DNA of 64,000 nt from Bradyrhizobium sp. LHD-71 (lineage in GTDB: Bacteria; Pseudomonadota; Alphaproteobacteria; Rhizobiales; Xanthobacteraceae), in the NCBI RefSeq assembly GCF_031157255.1, contig NZ_JAVIFX010000008.1, positions 186,001-250,000 of the forward strand, read 5' to 3'. How positions within the stretch are numbered: the first letter of the stretch is position 1; each line of letters starts with the position of its first letter. Position numbers and translations under genes: made by a program. A model generated the notes under the pieces. That model did no database searches and was not told the DNA's origin. It saw nothing but the letters and a program-made list of their open reading frames with translations. Shown piece by piece: positions 35,504 to 43,314 of this stretch.

Positions 35504-36277
35504 ATGCCGATGATCGGTGACATCCATTACGAAGAGCATGGCGCGGGCCCTCCAGTGATGCTGGTGACCGGCCTGAGCGGGGTGAAGACCTCGTGGGCTG
35601 CGCAGGTGCCGCGCCTCGCACCGCAGTTTCGGCTGATTACCCATGATCATCGCGGCACCGGCGAGAGCGTCCAGAGCCTGATCACCTATTCGGTTGAACA
35701 GATGGCCCGCGATGCGCTCACGTTGATGGATGGTCTGGGAATCACGCGCGCGGACTTCGTCGGGCATTCGACGGGCGGCGCCATCGTCCAATGGATTGCG
35801 TTGAACGCGCCGGAGCGGATCTCTCGCGCAGTGCTTTCCTCGACCTGGTCGGCACCGGACCCCTATTTCGTTCGCAGCTTCGAATTTCGCAAGGATGTGC
35901 TGCGAAAGCTCGGGCCTGACGGCTATGTGCGGGCGTCGTCTTTTTCAATGTATCCGCCCGACTGGTTCACGGCCAATGAAGCGAGCGTCCGCCGCGCCGA
36001 AGAAGCATCGCTGGCGCGCTTTCCTGCGACCGATATCGTGCTCAGCCGGATCGATGCGATCTGCCGCTTCGATCTTGCCGACCGATTGGGCGAGATCAAG
36101 ATTCCGACCCTGATTACCTGCGCTGAGGACGACCGCGTCACGCCAGTCTATCTGTCGCATGCGATCGCCGAGCGCATCCTGCATGCCCGGAAAGTCATCT
36201 TTCCCTGGGGCGGCCATGCGTCGCCGACGCTGAATGCGGACGACTACGCCGCCCTTGTGCGCATGTTCCTGAGTTGA
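35504..36277 (+). CDS. Alpha/beta hydrolase (3-oxoadipate enol-lactonase-like)
   Basis: The 257-residue hydrolase has the oxyanion region VMLVTGLSGVKTSW, the nucleophile elbow FVGHSTGGAIVQW near residue 90, an Asp in ITCAEDDRVTP near residue 203 and His in WGGHASPTL near residue 235. This is the full triad in the PcaD/RutD-like order. The start at 35504 is ten bases after the decarboxylase; upstream in-frame sequence to 35438 is inside that gene. It may hydrolyse the precursor or product of the 2-oxo acid decarboxylated by its neighbours. Confidence 0.83.
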   Translation: MPMIGDIHYEEHGAGPPVMLVTGLSGVKTSWAAQVPRLAPQFRLITHDHRGTGESVQSLITYSVEQMARDALTLMDGLGITRADFVGHSTGGAIVQWIALNAPERISRAVLSSTWSAPDPYFVRSFEFRKDVLRKLGPDGYVRASSFSMYPPDWFTANEASVRRAEEASLARFPATDIVLSRIDAICRFDLADRLGEIKIPTLITCAEDDRVTPVYLSHAIAERILHARKVIFPWGGHASPTLNADDYAALVRMFLS

Positions 36278-36466
36278 ACTCTCGATGACTTCCGGGACGT
36301 TGGACGTGGCGCTGCCGTTCCTGGGCGTTGTTGCGCGCAAGCGACGAGCTTCCGCCGAGCGCTTCGTCCGTCTTTCGATGCTCATAACGCGAGACCGATC
36401 ATCATGCTGTAGCGCCGGGGTAGGCAAATTCTTGTCGGCTCGTGAAGCGGGGTCTACATTCTCGCC

Positions 36467-37507
36467 ATGGAACAGCCGCTCTATTCGGACCTGGAGAACC
36501 GGCTCGCCCGATATGGGCGTGTTGGCCTTGCAAATCTGCCGACGCCTCTGCAGCCGCTCAAGAGGCTTACCGAACATCTTGGTGGACCTCAGCTTTGGGT
36601 GAAGCGGGAGGACTGCACAGGTCTTGGATTTGGCGGTAACAAGCTGCGCAAGCTGGACTATGTGCTGCGAGAAGCGCTCGATGCCGGGGCCGACACACTC
36701 GTTTCAGGTGGTGTTGTCCAGTCGAACAGTCAGCGACAGGTGGCCGCCGTCGCAGCCAAGCTCGGTCTGGAGTGCCATCTGGCCGTCTACCATGGCCGTT
36801 TGAAACCGCCCACACCGGAATACGAAACGTCCGGCAATGTCCTGCTGAACAAACTGTTCGGTGCTCAGCTTCACCATGTCCCGTGGACTGGCGATCGCAA
36901 TCTCGCGATCAGGACGCTCGCGGAGAAGCTGTCGAACGAAGGCCGTCGCCCTTACGTGGTGCCGTACGGCGTCTCGAATGGCCTTGGCGCCATAGGTTAC
37001 GCCACAACGGTTTTGGAGATTGCCCGGCAGAGCCAGGCGTGCGGGTTCGCTCCGCGCGCAGTCGCGCACTGTTCCGGCAGTGGTGGGACGCAGGCGGGTC
37101 TCGTTGTAGGAGCAGCCTTGGCGATGCCGAATACGGACATCGTCGGCATCGACATCGATGCGGAGCCGGATCGCGTTCGTGCAGACGTCTTGCGGTACGG
37201 GGCCGAGGCGGCGGAAATGCTCGGCACGTCCTTCTCAAATGAACGAGTCGAGGTCGTTGCCGGGCATGCGGGGCCCGCCTACGGCGTTCCCCATGACGCG
37301 ACCATCGAAGCCATAAGACTTGCAGGGCGGTTGGAAGCCCTGGTGCTCGATCCTGTCTATTCAGGCAAAGGGCTTGCGGGCCTGATCGCGATGATCCGCA
37401 GTGGTCGCTGGACGCGCGACGACCACATCGTGTTCGTTCATACGGGCGGAGAACCCGCACTCTTTGCCTACGGAAGCGCGCTACTCAGCAGCGCTGACGG
37501 AGCATGA
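36467..37507 (+). CDS. PLP-dependent D-cysteine desulfhydrase/ACC deaminase family protein
   Basis: This 346-residue fold-type II PLP enzyme has the cofactor Lys in GFGGNKLRKLDYV near residue 60, preceded by LWVKREDCTG. SGGVVQSNSQRQVAAVAAKLG follows, and the C-terminal GLVVGAALAM and FVHTGGEPALFAY segments bind the PLP phosphate and close the site. D-cysteine desulfhydrase gives pyruvate, sulfide and ammonia; ACC deaminase gives 2-oxobutyrate and ammonia. The residues that separate the two cannot be decided here. Read alone, 190 bases after the hydrolase and 35 bases before the stop of the convergent small exported gene. Confidence 0.82.
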   Translation: MEQPLYSDLENRLARYGRVGLANLPTPLQPLKRLTEHLGGPQLWVKREDCTGLGFGGNKLRKLDYVLREALDAGADTLVSGGVVQSNSQRQVAAVAAKLGLECHLAVYHGRLKPPTPEYETSGNVLLNKLFGAQLHHVPWTGDRNLAIRTLAEKLSNEGRRPYVVPYGVSNGLGAIGYATTVLEIARQSQACGFAPRAVAHCSGSGGTQAGLVVGAALAMPNTDIVGIDIDAEPDRVRADVLRYGAEAAEMLGTSFSNERVEVVAGHAGPAYGVPHDATIEAIRLAGRLEALVLDPVYSGKGLAGLIAMIRSGRWTRDDHIVFVHTGGEPALFAYGSALLSSADGA

Positions 37508-37542
37508 TTTCGTTCGGGAGAAGCCGATCCTGATCGTTTGCT

Positions 37543-37842
37543 TCAGCAGCCCCTGCAAATCATGAGCTTGCGTTTTAGGGTGGCCGTCTCGCGCTCGTCC
37601 AGCAGGTCCGGCCTTGACGCCTGAGGAATGTCGGCGGCCCGCGGCTGCCGGTGGCCCACAGGTGCGGTGATCGGTGCTCGTCCATTGTAACTCTCGAATT
37701 GCGGTACAGGCAGCTCCTGAGCCGCGATTGGGCTCGTGAGAAGCAACAGCGGCGTCGCGATGGATAGGGTAAGCCAGGTTGTCCGGCAGGATGCTCTCCG
37801 GGGAACTGAGGTCGCGATTCTTGGATTGAATGCTTCCGACAT
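37543..37842 (-). CDS. Small exported protein of unknown function
   Basis: This 99-residue product starts at 37842, with AGGAGA eight bases upstream of the ATG. The N-terminus has basic residues followed by TTWLTLSIATPLLLLTSPIA and a cleavage site after AA|QE, a clear Sec signal. The mature part of about 60 residues is polar and ends with KRKLMICRGC, carrying two Cys near the end. No family recognised. It is the gene immediately downstream, in reading direction, of the haloperoxidase-like hydrolase (38929-37937), so they may share a transcript. Confidence 0.6.
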   Translation of the reverse strand: MSEAFNPRIATSVPRRASCRTTWLTLSIATPLLLLTSPIAAQELPVPQFESYNGRAPITAPVGHRQPRAADIPQASRPDLLDERETATLKRKLMICRGC

Positions 37843-37936
37843 TTCTTTCTCTCCTAACAATTGGTTGACTCGTCAGATCAGCACTTCGTCCAGCCCTCGC
37901 GGCCCCGCACATCAACGGCTGCTGTTCGCGAGAAGG

Positions 37937-38929
37937 CTAGGCCGCAGCAATGAACGAGAGCAGTTCGGCGTTGACGACGTCGGCATGGGTCGTGCACATG
38001 CCGTGCGGCAGCTTCTCGTATATTTTCAGGGCGCTGTTTTTCAGGAGCTTGGCCGACAGGGGCGCTGAGTCGGCGACAGGCACGATCTGATCGTCATCAC
38101 CGTGCAGAACGAGCGTGGGTACAGTGATGCGTTTCAGATCTTCGCTGAAGTCTGTTTCCGAGAACGCCTTGATGCCGTCGTGGTGCGCCTTGGCGCTGCC
38201 CATCATGCCCTGGCGCCACCAATTCCGGATGATCGCCTGCGATGGTTTGGCGTCCGGACGGTTGTAGCCGTAGAAGGGTCCGCTCGCGAAATCGAGATAG
38301 AATTGCGCTCTGTTGGCGACGAGCTCTTTGCGCAGGCCATCAAAAACCTCGATCGGCAGGCCGCCAGGATTTGCTGCTGTCTTCAGCATGAGCGGCGGCA
38401 CGGCGCCGATCAGCACCAGCTTCGCCACACGGCCATTGCCGTAACGCGCGACATAACGCGCCGCCTCGCCGCCGCCAGTGGAATGGCCGATGTGAATGGC
38501 GTTGCGAAGCCCGAGCTGGTCGACCACTGCGGCAACGTCAGCGGCGTAGTGATCCATATCGTGGCCGTCGCTCACCTGGCTGGAGCGGCCGTGACCGCGA
38601 CGGTCATGGGCGACGACGCGGTAGCCTTTACCGACGAAGTAAAGCATCTGGGTATCCCAGTCGTCGGAGCTTAGTGGCCAGCCGTGGTGAAAGACGATCG
38701 GCTGAGCGGTCTTCGGGCCCCAGTCCTTGTAGAAGATATGGACACCATCGTTCGTCGTTACGGTCGTCATCGGTTCGCTCCTTTGATTAGGTTGAGATGA
38801 AGTCTTGATCTCCCCGCCTGCCGCCGAAGAAAGGCGAGGGGTGATTGAAAGCGCGGACATGAGTCCGGTCACGAGAACGCTGCGTCGCGATGCGATCGGC
38901 AACTGGTTGAGTGGAAGGCTCCAGATCAT
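37937..38929 (-). CDS. Haloperoxidase-type alpha/beta hydrolase, two possible starts
   Basis: The catalytic part (276 residues from 38770) is a non-heme chloroperoxidase/arylesterase-like hydrolase. It has oxyanion [11 protein letters not shown], nucleophile [15 protein letters not shown] near residue 97, Asp in [10 protein letters not shown] and His in PHGMCTTH. An in-frame ATG at 38929 adds 53 residues, including [19 protein letters not shown], which looks like a twin-arginine signal. Both starts have good ribosome binding sites: GGAGAG before 38929 and AAAGGAG before 38770. The long form would be exported and the short form cytoplasmic. Which is used cannot be settled from sequence; I annotate the longer one. 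It ends 94 bases before the start of the small exported gene. Confidence 0.8.
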   Translation of the reverse strand: MIWSLPLNQLPIASRRSVLVTGLMSALSITPRLSSAAGGEIKTSSQPNQRSEPMTTVTTNDGVHIFYKDWGPKTAQPIVFHHGWPLSSDDWDTQMLYFVGKGYRVVAHDRRGHGRSSQVSDGHDMDHYAADVAAVVDQLGLRNAIHIGHSTGGGEAARYVARYGNGRVAKLVLIGAVPPLMLKTAANPGGLPIEVFDGLRKELVANRAQFYLDFASGPFYGYNRPDAKPSQAIIRNWWRQGMMGSAKAHHDGIKAFSETDFSEDLKRITVPTLVLHGDDDQIVPVADSAPLSAKLLKNSALKIYEKLPHGMCTTHADVVNAELLSFIAAA

Positions 38930-39484
38930 CGTTTCTCTCCGTTACATGGACCCGAAATTACCGAACTCATCCTGCGGCTGCGCCAGAGCGATTGCTGTGC
39001 CCGCATCGCGATTGCGGTTAACGTGTTCGTCGCCGCCAATCATCAGGGTTTCGCCGGTCAGCCGCTTGCATGCCGCAGCAAAGGTCTCGGCGAGCTGCGA
39101 CCGAGCGTCGTCGCAATCGACACAATCGATTTGTCCGTGTTGCGTACGATTGTCCGAAACCGTTACGTCTCCAACGAACGGTTACGGCAAATGCCGCGCA
39201 ACTACATCGCGCAGCAGTCTAGTTCATTGGCCAAAGCGGATAGATTGACCTGTACTTGGGGCTAGTGCGAACAGAAAGCGATGGCCGTGAGCGGGTCGCA
39301 AGCGACCGAATCGTGGTCAATGCGCGGCACGCGTCGCTACGCCGCGCACCCCTCCGCATCATGCTTTCTGGTTAGTGCACCCTACACCAGGAGGTTAGAG
39401 GCACGAGCCCCTCGTAGAGTAGCGCGGACTACGCAACGCGACGCATCCTTGCTCCATCTCGTCAACATCAGGCGGAGAGGGCAA
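38930..39484. other. 555-base region without a recognised gene
   Basis: Between the divergent haloperoxidase-like gene and the sigma factor gene. A plus-strand frame at 39023-39265 codes for 80 residues (MFVAANHQGFAGQPLACRS at its start) and is open in frame some way upstream without a start. It matches no family I know. The same stretch can be read from ATG 38946 (MDPKLP) if one frame shift is allowed, so it may be the remains of a gene. No RNA gene or strong palindrome is seen. Confidence 0.25.
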
Positions 39485-40381
39485 ATGACCATGTACCAGG
39501 CTGAACAAGAAGCGCAAACCCCGGCTCGTCGGTTGCGGCGGAAAATCAGTTCATCCGGTGGTGCGCCTGATCGCCCAATCGCGATGCAGGCTGACTCGAT
39601 CGGAAAACATCGCAACCTGAAAAGTCCTCAGCCTGGTGCGGCCGGCGATGACGAGTTGGCCTATGCCGTCTGCAAGCCGACGCGTCGTCGAGCGCTTGCG
39701 TTGCCCGATCGTGCAGCGGATCGTAACCTCCAAGAGGAGGCCTCTGACGAGATGCTTCTGAAGAGCGTTGCGGAAGGCGACAAAGCCGCTATGCACATCA
39801 TGTTCGCCCGTCACCGCGCAAAGGTCTTCAGCTTCATCCATCGGATGGTTCGCAATCCTGGAATTGCAGACGATATCGTCAGTCAGGTGTTCCTGGATGT
39901 TTGGCGCTCCGCAAACAGATTCGAAGGCCGCTCGCGCGTTTCCACATGGCTGCTTTCGATCGCCCGGTTCAAGGCGTTGAACCTGCTGAAAGAGCGCACA
40001 CACGAGCATATCGACCAGCATCATGTACTTCGAGTGGCGGATGCCGGTGACAGTCCGGAAGTGGCGCTCGATCGCAAGGAGACGAACTGCATTTTGCAGG
40101 CATGTCTGGACAAGCTGTCGCCGGCTCATCGCGAAATCATCGATCTGTTCTACTATCGGGAAAAGTCGATCGCCGAAGTGAGCGAGATGGTCGGCATCCC
40201 GCGGGCCACCGTGAAGAGCCGAGTGTTCTATGCACGCAAACACCTGGCGAGCATTCTCTTGGACGCCGGTTTCGAGGCTGCGATGTCTCGCGATAGAGAC
40301 AAGACGAATAGAGTTTTCAGGAATGGCGCGGCTGGATTTTCCGCAATTGCCTCTACAGAACGTCAACCGAGCGGGCTTTGA
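39485..40381 (+). CDS. ECF-type sigma-70 family RNA polymerase sigma factor
   Basis: The 298-residue protein starts at ATG 39485 with GGAGAGG upstream. Region 2 is at about residues 100-165 (MFARHRAKVFSFIHRMVRN, then DDIVSQVFLDVWR). Region 4 is at about residues 205-260 (KLSPAHREIIDLFYYREKS, then IPRATVKSRVFYARKHL). Region 3 is absent, as in ECF factors. Two things are odd: an extra N-terminal segment of about 95 polar residues not found in most ECF proteins, and no adjacent anti-sigma gene. It is followed after 71 bases by a small secreted protein that could be a target. It is unlikely to be the siderophore regulator; see the rejected list. Confidence 0.85.
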   Translation: MTMYQAEQEAQTPARRLRRKISSSGGAPDRPIAMQADSIGKHRNLKSPQPGAAGDDELAYAVCKPTRRRALALPDRAADRNLQEEASDEMLLKSVAEGDKAAMHIMFARHRAKVFSFIHRMVRNPGIADDIVSQVFLDVWRSANRFEGRSRVSTWLLSIARFKALNLLKERTHEHIDQHHVLRVADAGDSPEVALDRKETNCILQACLDKLSPAHREIIDLFYYREKSIAEVSEMVGIPRATVKSRVFYARKHLASILLDAGFEAAMSRDRDKTNRVFRNGAAGFSAIASTERQPSGL

Positions 40382-40452
40382 ATACCGAACCTGAAGTCCA
40401 TATTCATGACAGGCGCTTTAAGCAGACGAACCCTTCCTGAGGAGAGCTCAAC

Positions 40453-40821
40453 GTGAAATCTACTGCTGCTATTTGCCTCGTGTCAGCGCTTTCATTCGTA
40501 TCATTCGTAACCGCGGCCTCTGCCGGATCGGGACGATCGCCCTACGACGGGTCCTGGAGCTTGAACTTTGTCACACAGCAGGGAGCCTGTGATCCCTACA
40601 ACTTCAGCGTCAATATTTCCGACGGCATTGTCAGTCATCCCAACCTTGTGAGGTTCAGAGGTAAGGTCACGGCCGGCGGTGCCGTTCGCGCGTCCGTCCA
40701 TGTTCAGGACAAGTTTGCGGCAGGTTCCGGCAAGCTGACGAGCAGTTCCGGACGCGGTACGTGGTCGGGGCATGAGGCGAACGCGCGATGCTCTGGGTAC
40801 TGGACGGCGCAAAGGTTCTAG
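40453..40821 (+). CDS. Small secreted protein of unknown function
   Basis: The 122-residue product starts at GTG 40453 with GAGGAGAG upstream. The signal peptide KSTAAICLVSALSFVSFVTA has a probable cut after ASA. The mature domain of about 97 residues begins GSGRSPYDGSWSLNF and has two Cys (QGACDPYN and NARCSGYW) that could form a disulfide. The repeated Gly, Ser and aromatic pattern suggests a small beta-rich periplasmic domain. I know of similar exported proteins in Bradyrhizobium-type genomes without assigned function. It follows the sigma factor in the same direction. Confidence 0.7.
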   Translation: MKSTAAICLVSALSFVSFVTAASAGSGRSPYDGSWSLNFVTQQGACDPYNFSVNISDGIVSHPNLVRFRGKVTAGGAVRASVHVQDKFAAGSGKLTSSSGRGTWSGHEANARCSGYWTAQRF

Positions 40822-41022
40822 CGTTCGAAGGTTGGCCAAGGTTTTAGCAAAAAGGTCGGACTCGTACATGCCGCCAAAGCCGAAACAGTCAGCGCCGCCG
40901 GTGAGCGGGCGCGGGCCGACGACGACGGCGTAGCGGAAACGACAAATTTCGTTAAAATGCCGCGCGACGGCATCACTCTCTCGGGCTGAGGGCAGAGATG
41001 ATGCATGTGCGCGGAGCAGAGT

Positions 41023-42264
41023 ATGAAGGCGATCATTGCCGGTGGTGGCATCGGCGGATTGACCACGGCGCTGATGTTGCGGGACCGTGGATTTGATTGC
41101 GAGCTCTTCGAACAGTCGGATTCAATCCGCGAGCTCGGCGTCGGCATCAATACTCTGCCGCACGCGATTCGCGAGCTAACCGAGCTTGGATTGCTGGAGA
41201 GGCTCGACAGTGTTGCCGTTCGTACCGCAGAGCTGTTCTACTTGACGCGGCATGGCCAGCAGGTCTGGCACGAAAAGCGCGGGATAGACGCGGGCCACGA
41301 TGTGCCGCAGTTCTCAATTCATCGTGGACGACTGCAGCGCGTAATCCACAAGGCCGTGATCGAGCGTCTCGGAGCCGATGTTGTTCACACCGGCTGTCAG
41401 CTCGGCGCCTTCACGCAGGAGGAAGGTGGCGTGACGGCCCACTTCTTCGATCGTACGGGCGCCAAAGTTACCAGCGCGCGGGGCGACATTTTGATCGGCG
41501 CAGATGGCATTCATTCGACCTTGCGTCGGACGTTATTTCCCGAGGAAGGCCCGCCCTGTTGGAATGGACTGATGTTGTGGCGGGGCGCCGCCGACTGGCC
41601 GGCGTTCCTCACCGGCCGCTCGATGCTCATCGCGGGCGGGCTCAACGCCAAGGCGGTGATCTATCCGATTGCGGAAGGCTCAGTCCCAACGCATCGGCTG
41701 ACCAATTGGGCGGTGCTGGTACGGGTCAGCGACGGTTCAACGCCGCCGCAGCGTCGCGAGGACTGGTCACGGATGGGCAAGCGTGAAGAGCTGATGCCGC
41801 ATGTGAAGAACTTCTCCATTCCGTATGTCGATTTTGCCGCGCTGATCGCGGCGACGCCGGAGTTCTGGGAGTATCCGTGTTGCGATCGAGATCCACTGCC
41901 ATACTGGTCGCAGGGGCGCGTGACGCTGCTGGGCGATGCCGCGCATCCGATGTATCCAGTCGGCTCAAACGGTGCTTCCCAGGCGATCTTGGACGCACGC
42001 TGTCTTGCGGATGCGCTCGTGCGTGCCGAGCATCCACGCCAGGCGCTGGTGGCCTACGAGAAGCAACGCCTGCCGATGACAGCGGAGATTGTTGCTGCGA
42101 ATCGACGGGGCGGTCCGGAGGGGGTGATCGACGCTGTCGAAGAGCTGGCGCCGCAAGGCTTTAAAGATGTCGATGCGGTGCTCAGCTACGAGGCCCGCGA
42201 GGCGATCGTGCGCGGCTATGCCGTGAAGGCGGGGTTTGCGACGGAGCGAGCGGCGAAGCGGTAG
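41023..42264 (+). CDS. FAD-dependent monooxygenase (PhzS/salicylate hydroxylase-like)
   Basis: The 413-residue class A flavoprotein starts at 41023, with GCGGAGC upstream. The FAD fold is MKAIIAGGGIGGLTTALML, the DG motif ILIGADGIHSTLRR is near residue 160, and LLGDAAHPMYPVGSNGASQA is near residue 305. The YPVGSNGASQAI form is typical of PhzS-like enzymes, which hydroxylate aromatic or heteroaromatic acids with NADH and oxygen. It stands alone, convergent with the cupin gene at 42299. Substrate not known. Confidence 0.85.
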   Translation: MKAIIAGGGIGGLTTALMLRDRGFDCELFEQSDSIRELGVGINTLPHAIRELTELGLLERLDSVAVRTAELFYLTRHGQQVWHEKRGIDAGHDVPQFSIHRGRLQRVIHKAVIERLGADVVHTGCQLGAFTQEEGGVTAHFFDRTGAKVTSARGDILIGADGIHSTLRRTLFPEEGPPCWNGLMLWRGAADWPAFLTGRSMLIAGGLNAKAVIYPIAEGSVPTHRLTNWAVLVRVSDGSTPPQRREDWSRMGKREELMPHVKNFSIPYVDFAALIAATPEFWEYPCCDRDPLPYWSQGRVTLLGDAAHPMYPVGSNGASQAILDARCLADALVRAEHPRQALVAYEKQRLPMTAEIVAANRRGGPEGVIDAVEELAPQGFKDVDAVLSYEAREAIVRGYAVKAGFATERAAKR

Positions 42265-42298
42265 CCGCAGTTGATGGCATCGTTCCAACTGGCTGGGT

Positions 42299-42757
42299 CT
42301 ATCCCGGCGGAGGCGGCAGGAAGTGGATGTTGTACTCGGCAGCGAGCGTGATCACATCCTCGGGCTTTTGCTCCTTCATGTTGTGGATATCCTGGAACAG
42401 CTCAAACAGCTTTTGCGCCGGTGATACCCAGAACAGCACCTTCGCGACTTGCTGTGATTTGTTGAAGATGCCGTGCGGCTTGCCCATCGGCAGCCTTACC
42501 AGGTCACCTGGTGTGGCAAATTCGTCGGCGCCGTCGAGCATGAACTCGAGCCGGCCTTCAAGGATATAGAGATACTCGTCCTGGTCAGGATGGATATGCG
42601 GGGGCACGAACGTACCCGGCGGGAAGGTCGCATGCCACGAGAACGAATGTTCGGTCCGCGACTTCGGCACGTAGGTTTGGCCGAGAATGCTCCAGCTGAT
42701 CCCCTGCAGGCCCTCATTGGCGCGTGTAACGCCAGCGCTCTCCAAAAGTGTCGCCAT
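42299..42757 (-). CDS. Cupin domain protein
   Basis: The 152-residue single-domain cupin starts at 42757 with GGAGG seven bases upstream. Cupin motif 1 is HIHPDQDEYLYILEGRLEFML (two His and a Glu for metal), and motif 2 is LVRLPMGKPHGIFN with the last His. Single cupins act as dioxygenases, isomerases or storage-type proteins. It is convergent with the monooxygenase at 41023 across 34 bases. A perfect hairpin at 42778-42801 lies in its 5' leader. Confidence 0.8.
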   Translation of the reverse strand: MATLLESAGVTRANEGLQGISWSILGQTYVPKSRTEHSFSWHATFPPGTFVPPHIHPDQDEYLYILEGRLEFMLDGADEFATPGDLVRLPMGKPHGIFNKSQQVAKVLFWVSPAQKLFELFQDIHNMKEQKPEDVITLAAEYNIHFLPPPPG

Positions 42758-42777
42758 GGCATGACCTCCGCAGGTGC

Positions 42778-42801
42778 GTGCCAGACCCGGAGGTCTGGCA
42801 C
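42778..42801. terminator. Perfect 10-bp hairpin between the exported protein gene and the cupin gene
   Basis: GTGCCAGACC-CGGA-GGTCTGGCAC: stem of ten pairs and a four-base loop. Both flanking genes are read leftward, so it lies 24 bases after the stop of the upstream gene and just before the ribosome binding site of the cupin gene. It lacks a T tract, so it may be a terminator, an attenuator or a transcript-end stabiliser. Confidence 0.5.
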
Positions 42802-42825
42802 TGTGTCAAAAGAAACGCGGCAGGC

Positions 42826-43119
42826 TCAGAACGCGCAACCGTAGTTCTGCAGCGCTGCTTTCATCTGTTCGCTGGTCTGCTTGCAGCTTCCCTCGAGCGC
42901 AGGCTTGGTGCTGGCATTCTTGGCGAGGTCCGACCAGGTCTTTCTCGTCTGATCGAGCTGTCCCTGGAACGTCGCCCGTTGCGCGGCCGGCACCTTGGCG
43001 GTGACGCATGCTTCGTATTTCGTGAGGAAGTCGTCGCAGGCAGCGACGCCGGTCGTCTGGGCGCTGGCCCCTGTGCCGAGCGTGAACACGGCGCCGATGA
43101 CGATTGCGGCACGTACCAT
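42826..43119 (-). CDS. Small exported protein with CX9C motif
   Basis: The 97-residue product starts at 43119 with AAGGAG upstream. The N-terminus MVRAAIVIGAVFTLGTGASA is a Sec signal, cut before QTTG. The mature helical part has four Cys: a CX9C pair (ACDDFLTKYEAC) and a CX15C pair in the last 20 residues. That arrangement could form a disulfide-linked helical hairpin in the periplasm. Small periplasmic proteins with this layout are known in Bradyrhizobium-like genomes but have no assigned role. Confidence 0.75.
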   Translation of the reverse strand: MVRAAIVIGAVFTLGTGASAQTTGVAACDDFLTKYEACVTAKVPAAQRATFQGQLDQTRKTWSDLAKNASTKPALEGSCKQTSEQMKAALQNYGCAF

Positions 43120-43314
43120 TCGTAGTCTCCTTATATTATCGATTTGTGAGTTTCGAAACGCGGGCTTTGTGCGAACAACTTGTGGCCGTGGTGTGACGGC
43201 GCATCCGCGATCGTGTGACGTGCGGCCGGTGCGCGGGGATTGACATAGAATAGAAACTTGCGGAGGAGTCACGTTGTCGGCCTCGAACGCCACCATACCG
43301 TGTTGAGAGAAGCC

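Noticed and set aside
39485-40381. ECF sigma factor as the iron-starvation regulator of the siderophore locus
   Set aside because: It lies 5 kb from the receptor with unrelated genes between, has no FecR-like partner, and the receptor lacks the STN domain needed for that type of signalling. ICE-like sites offer a better explanation.
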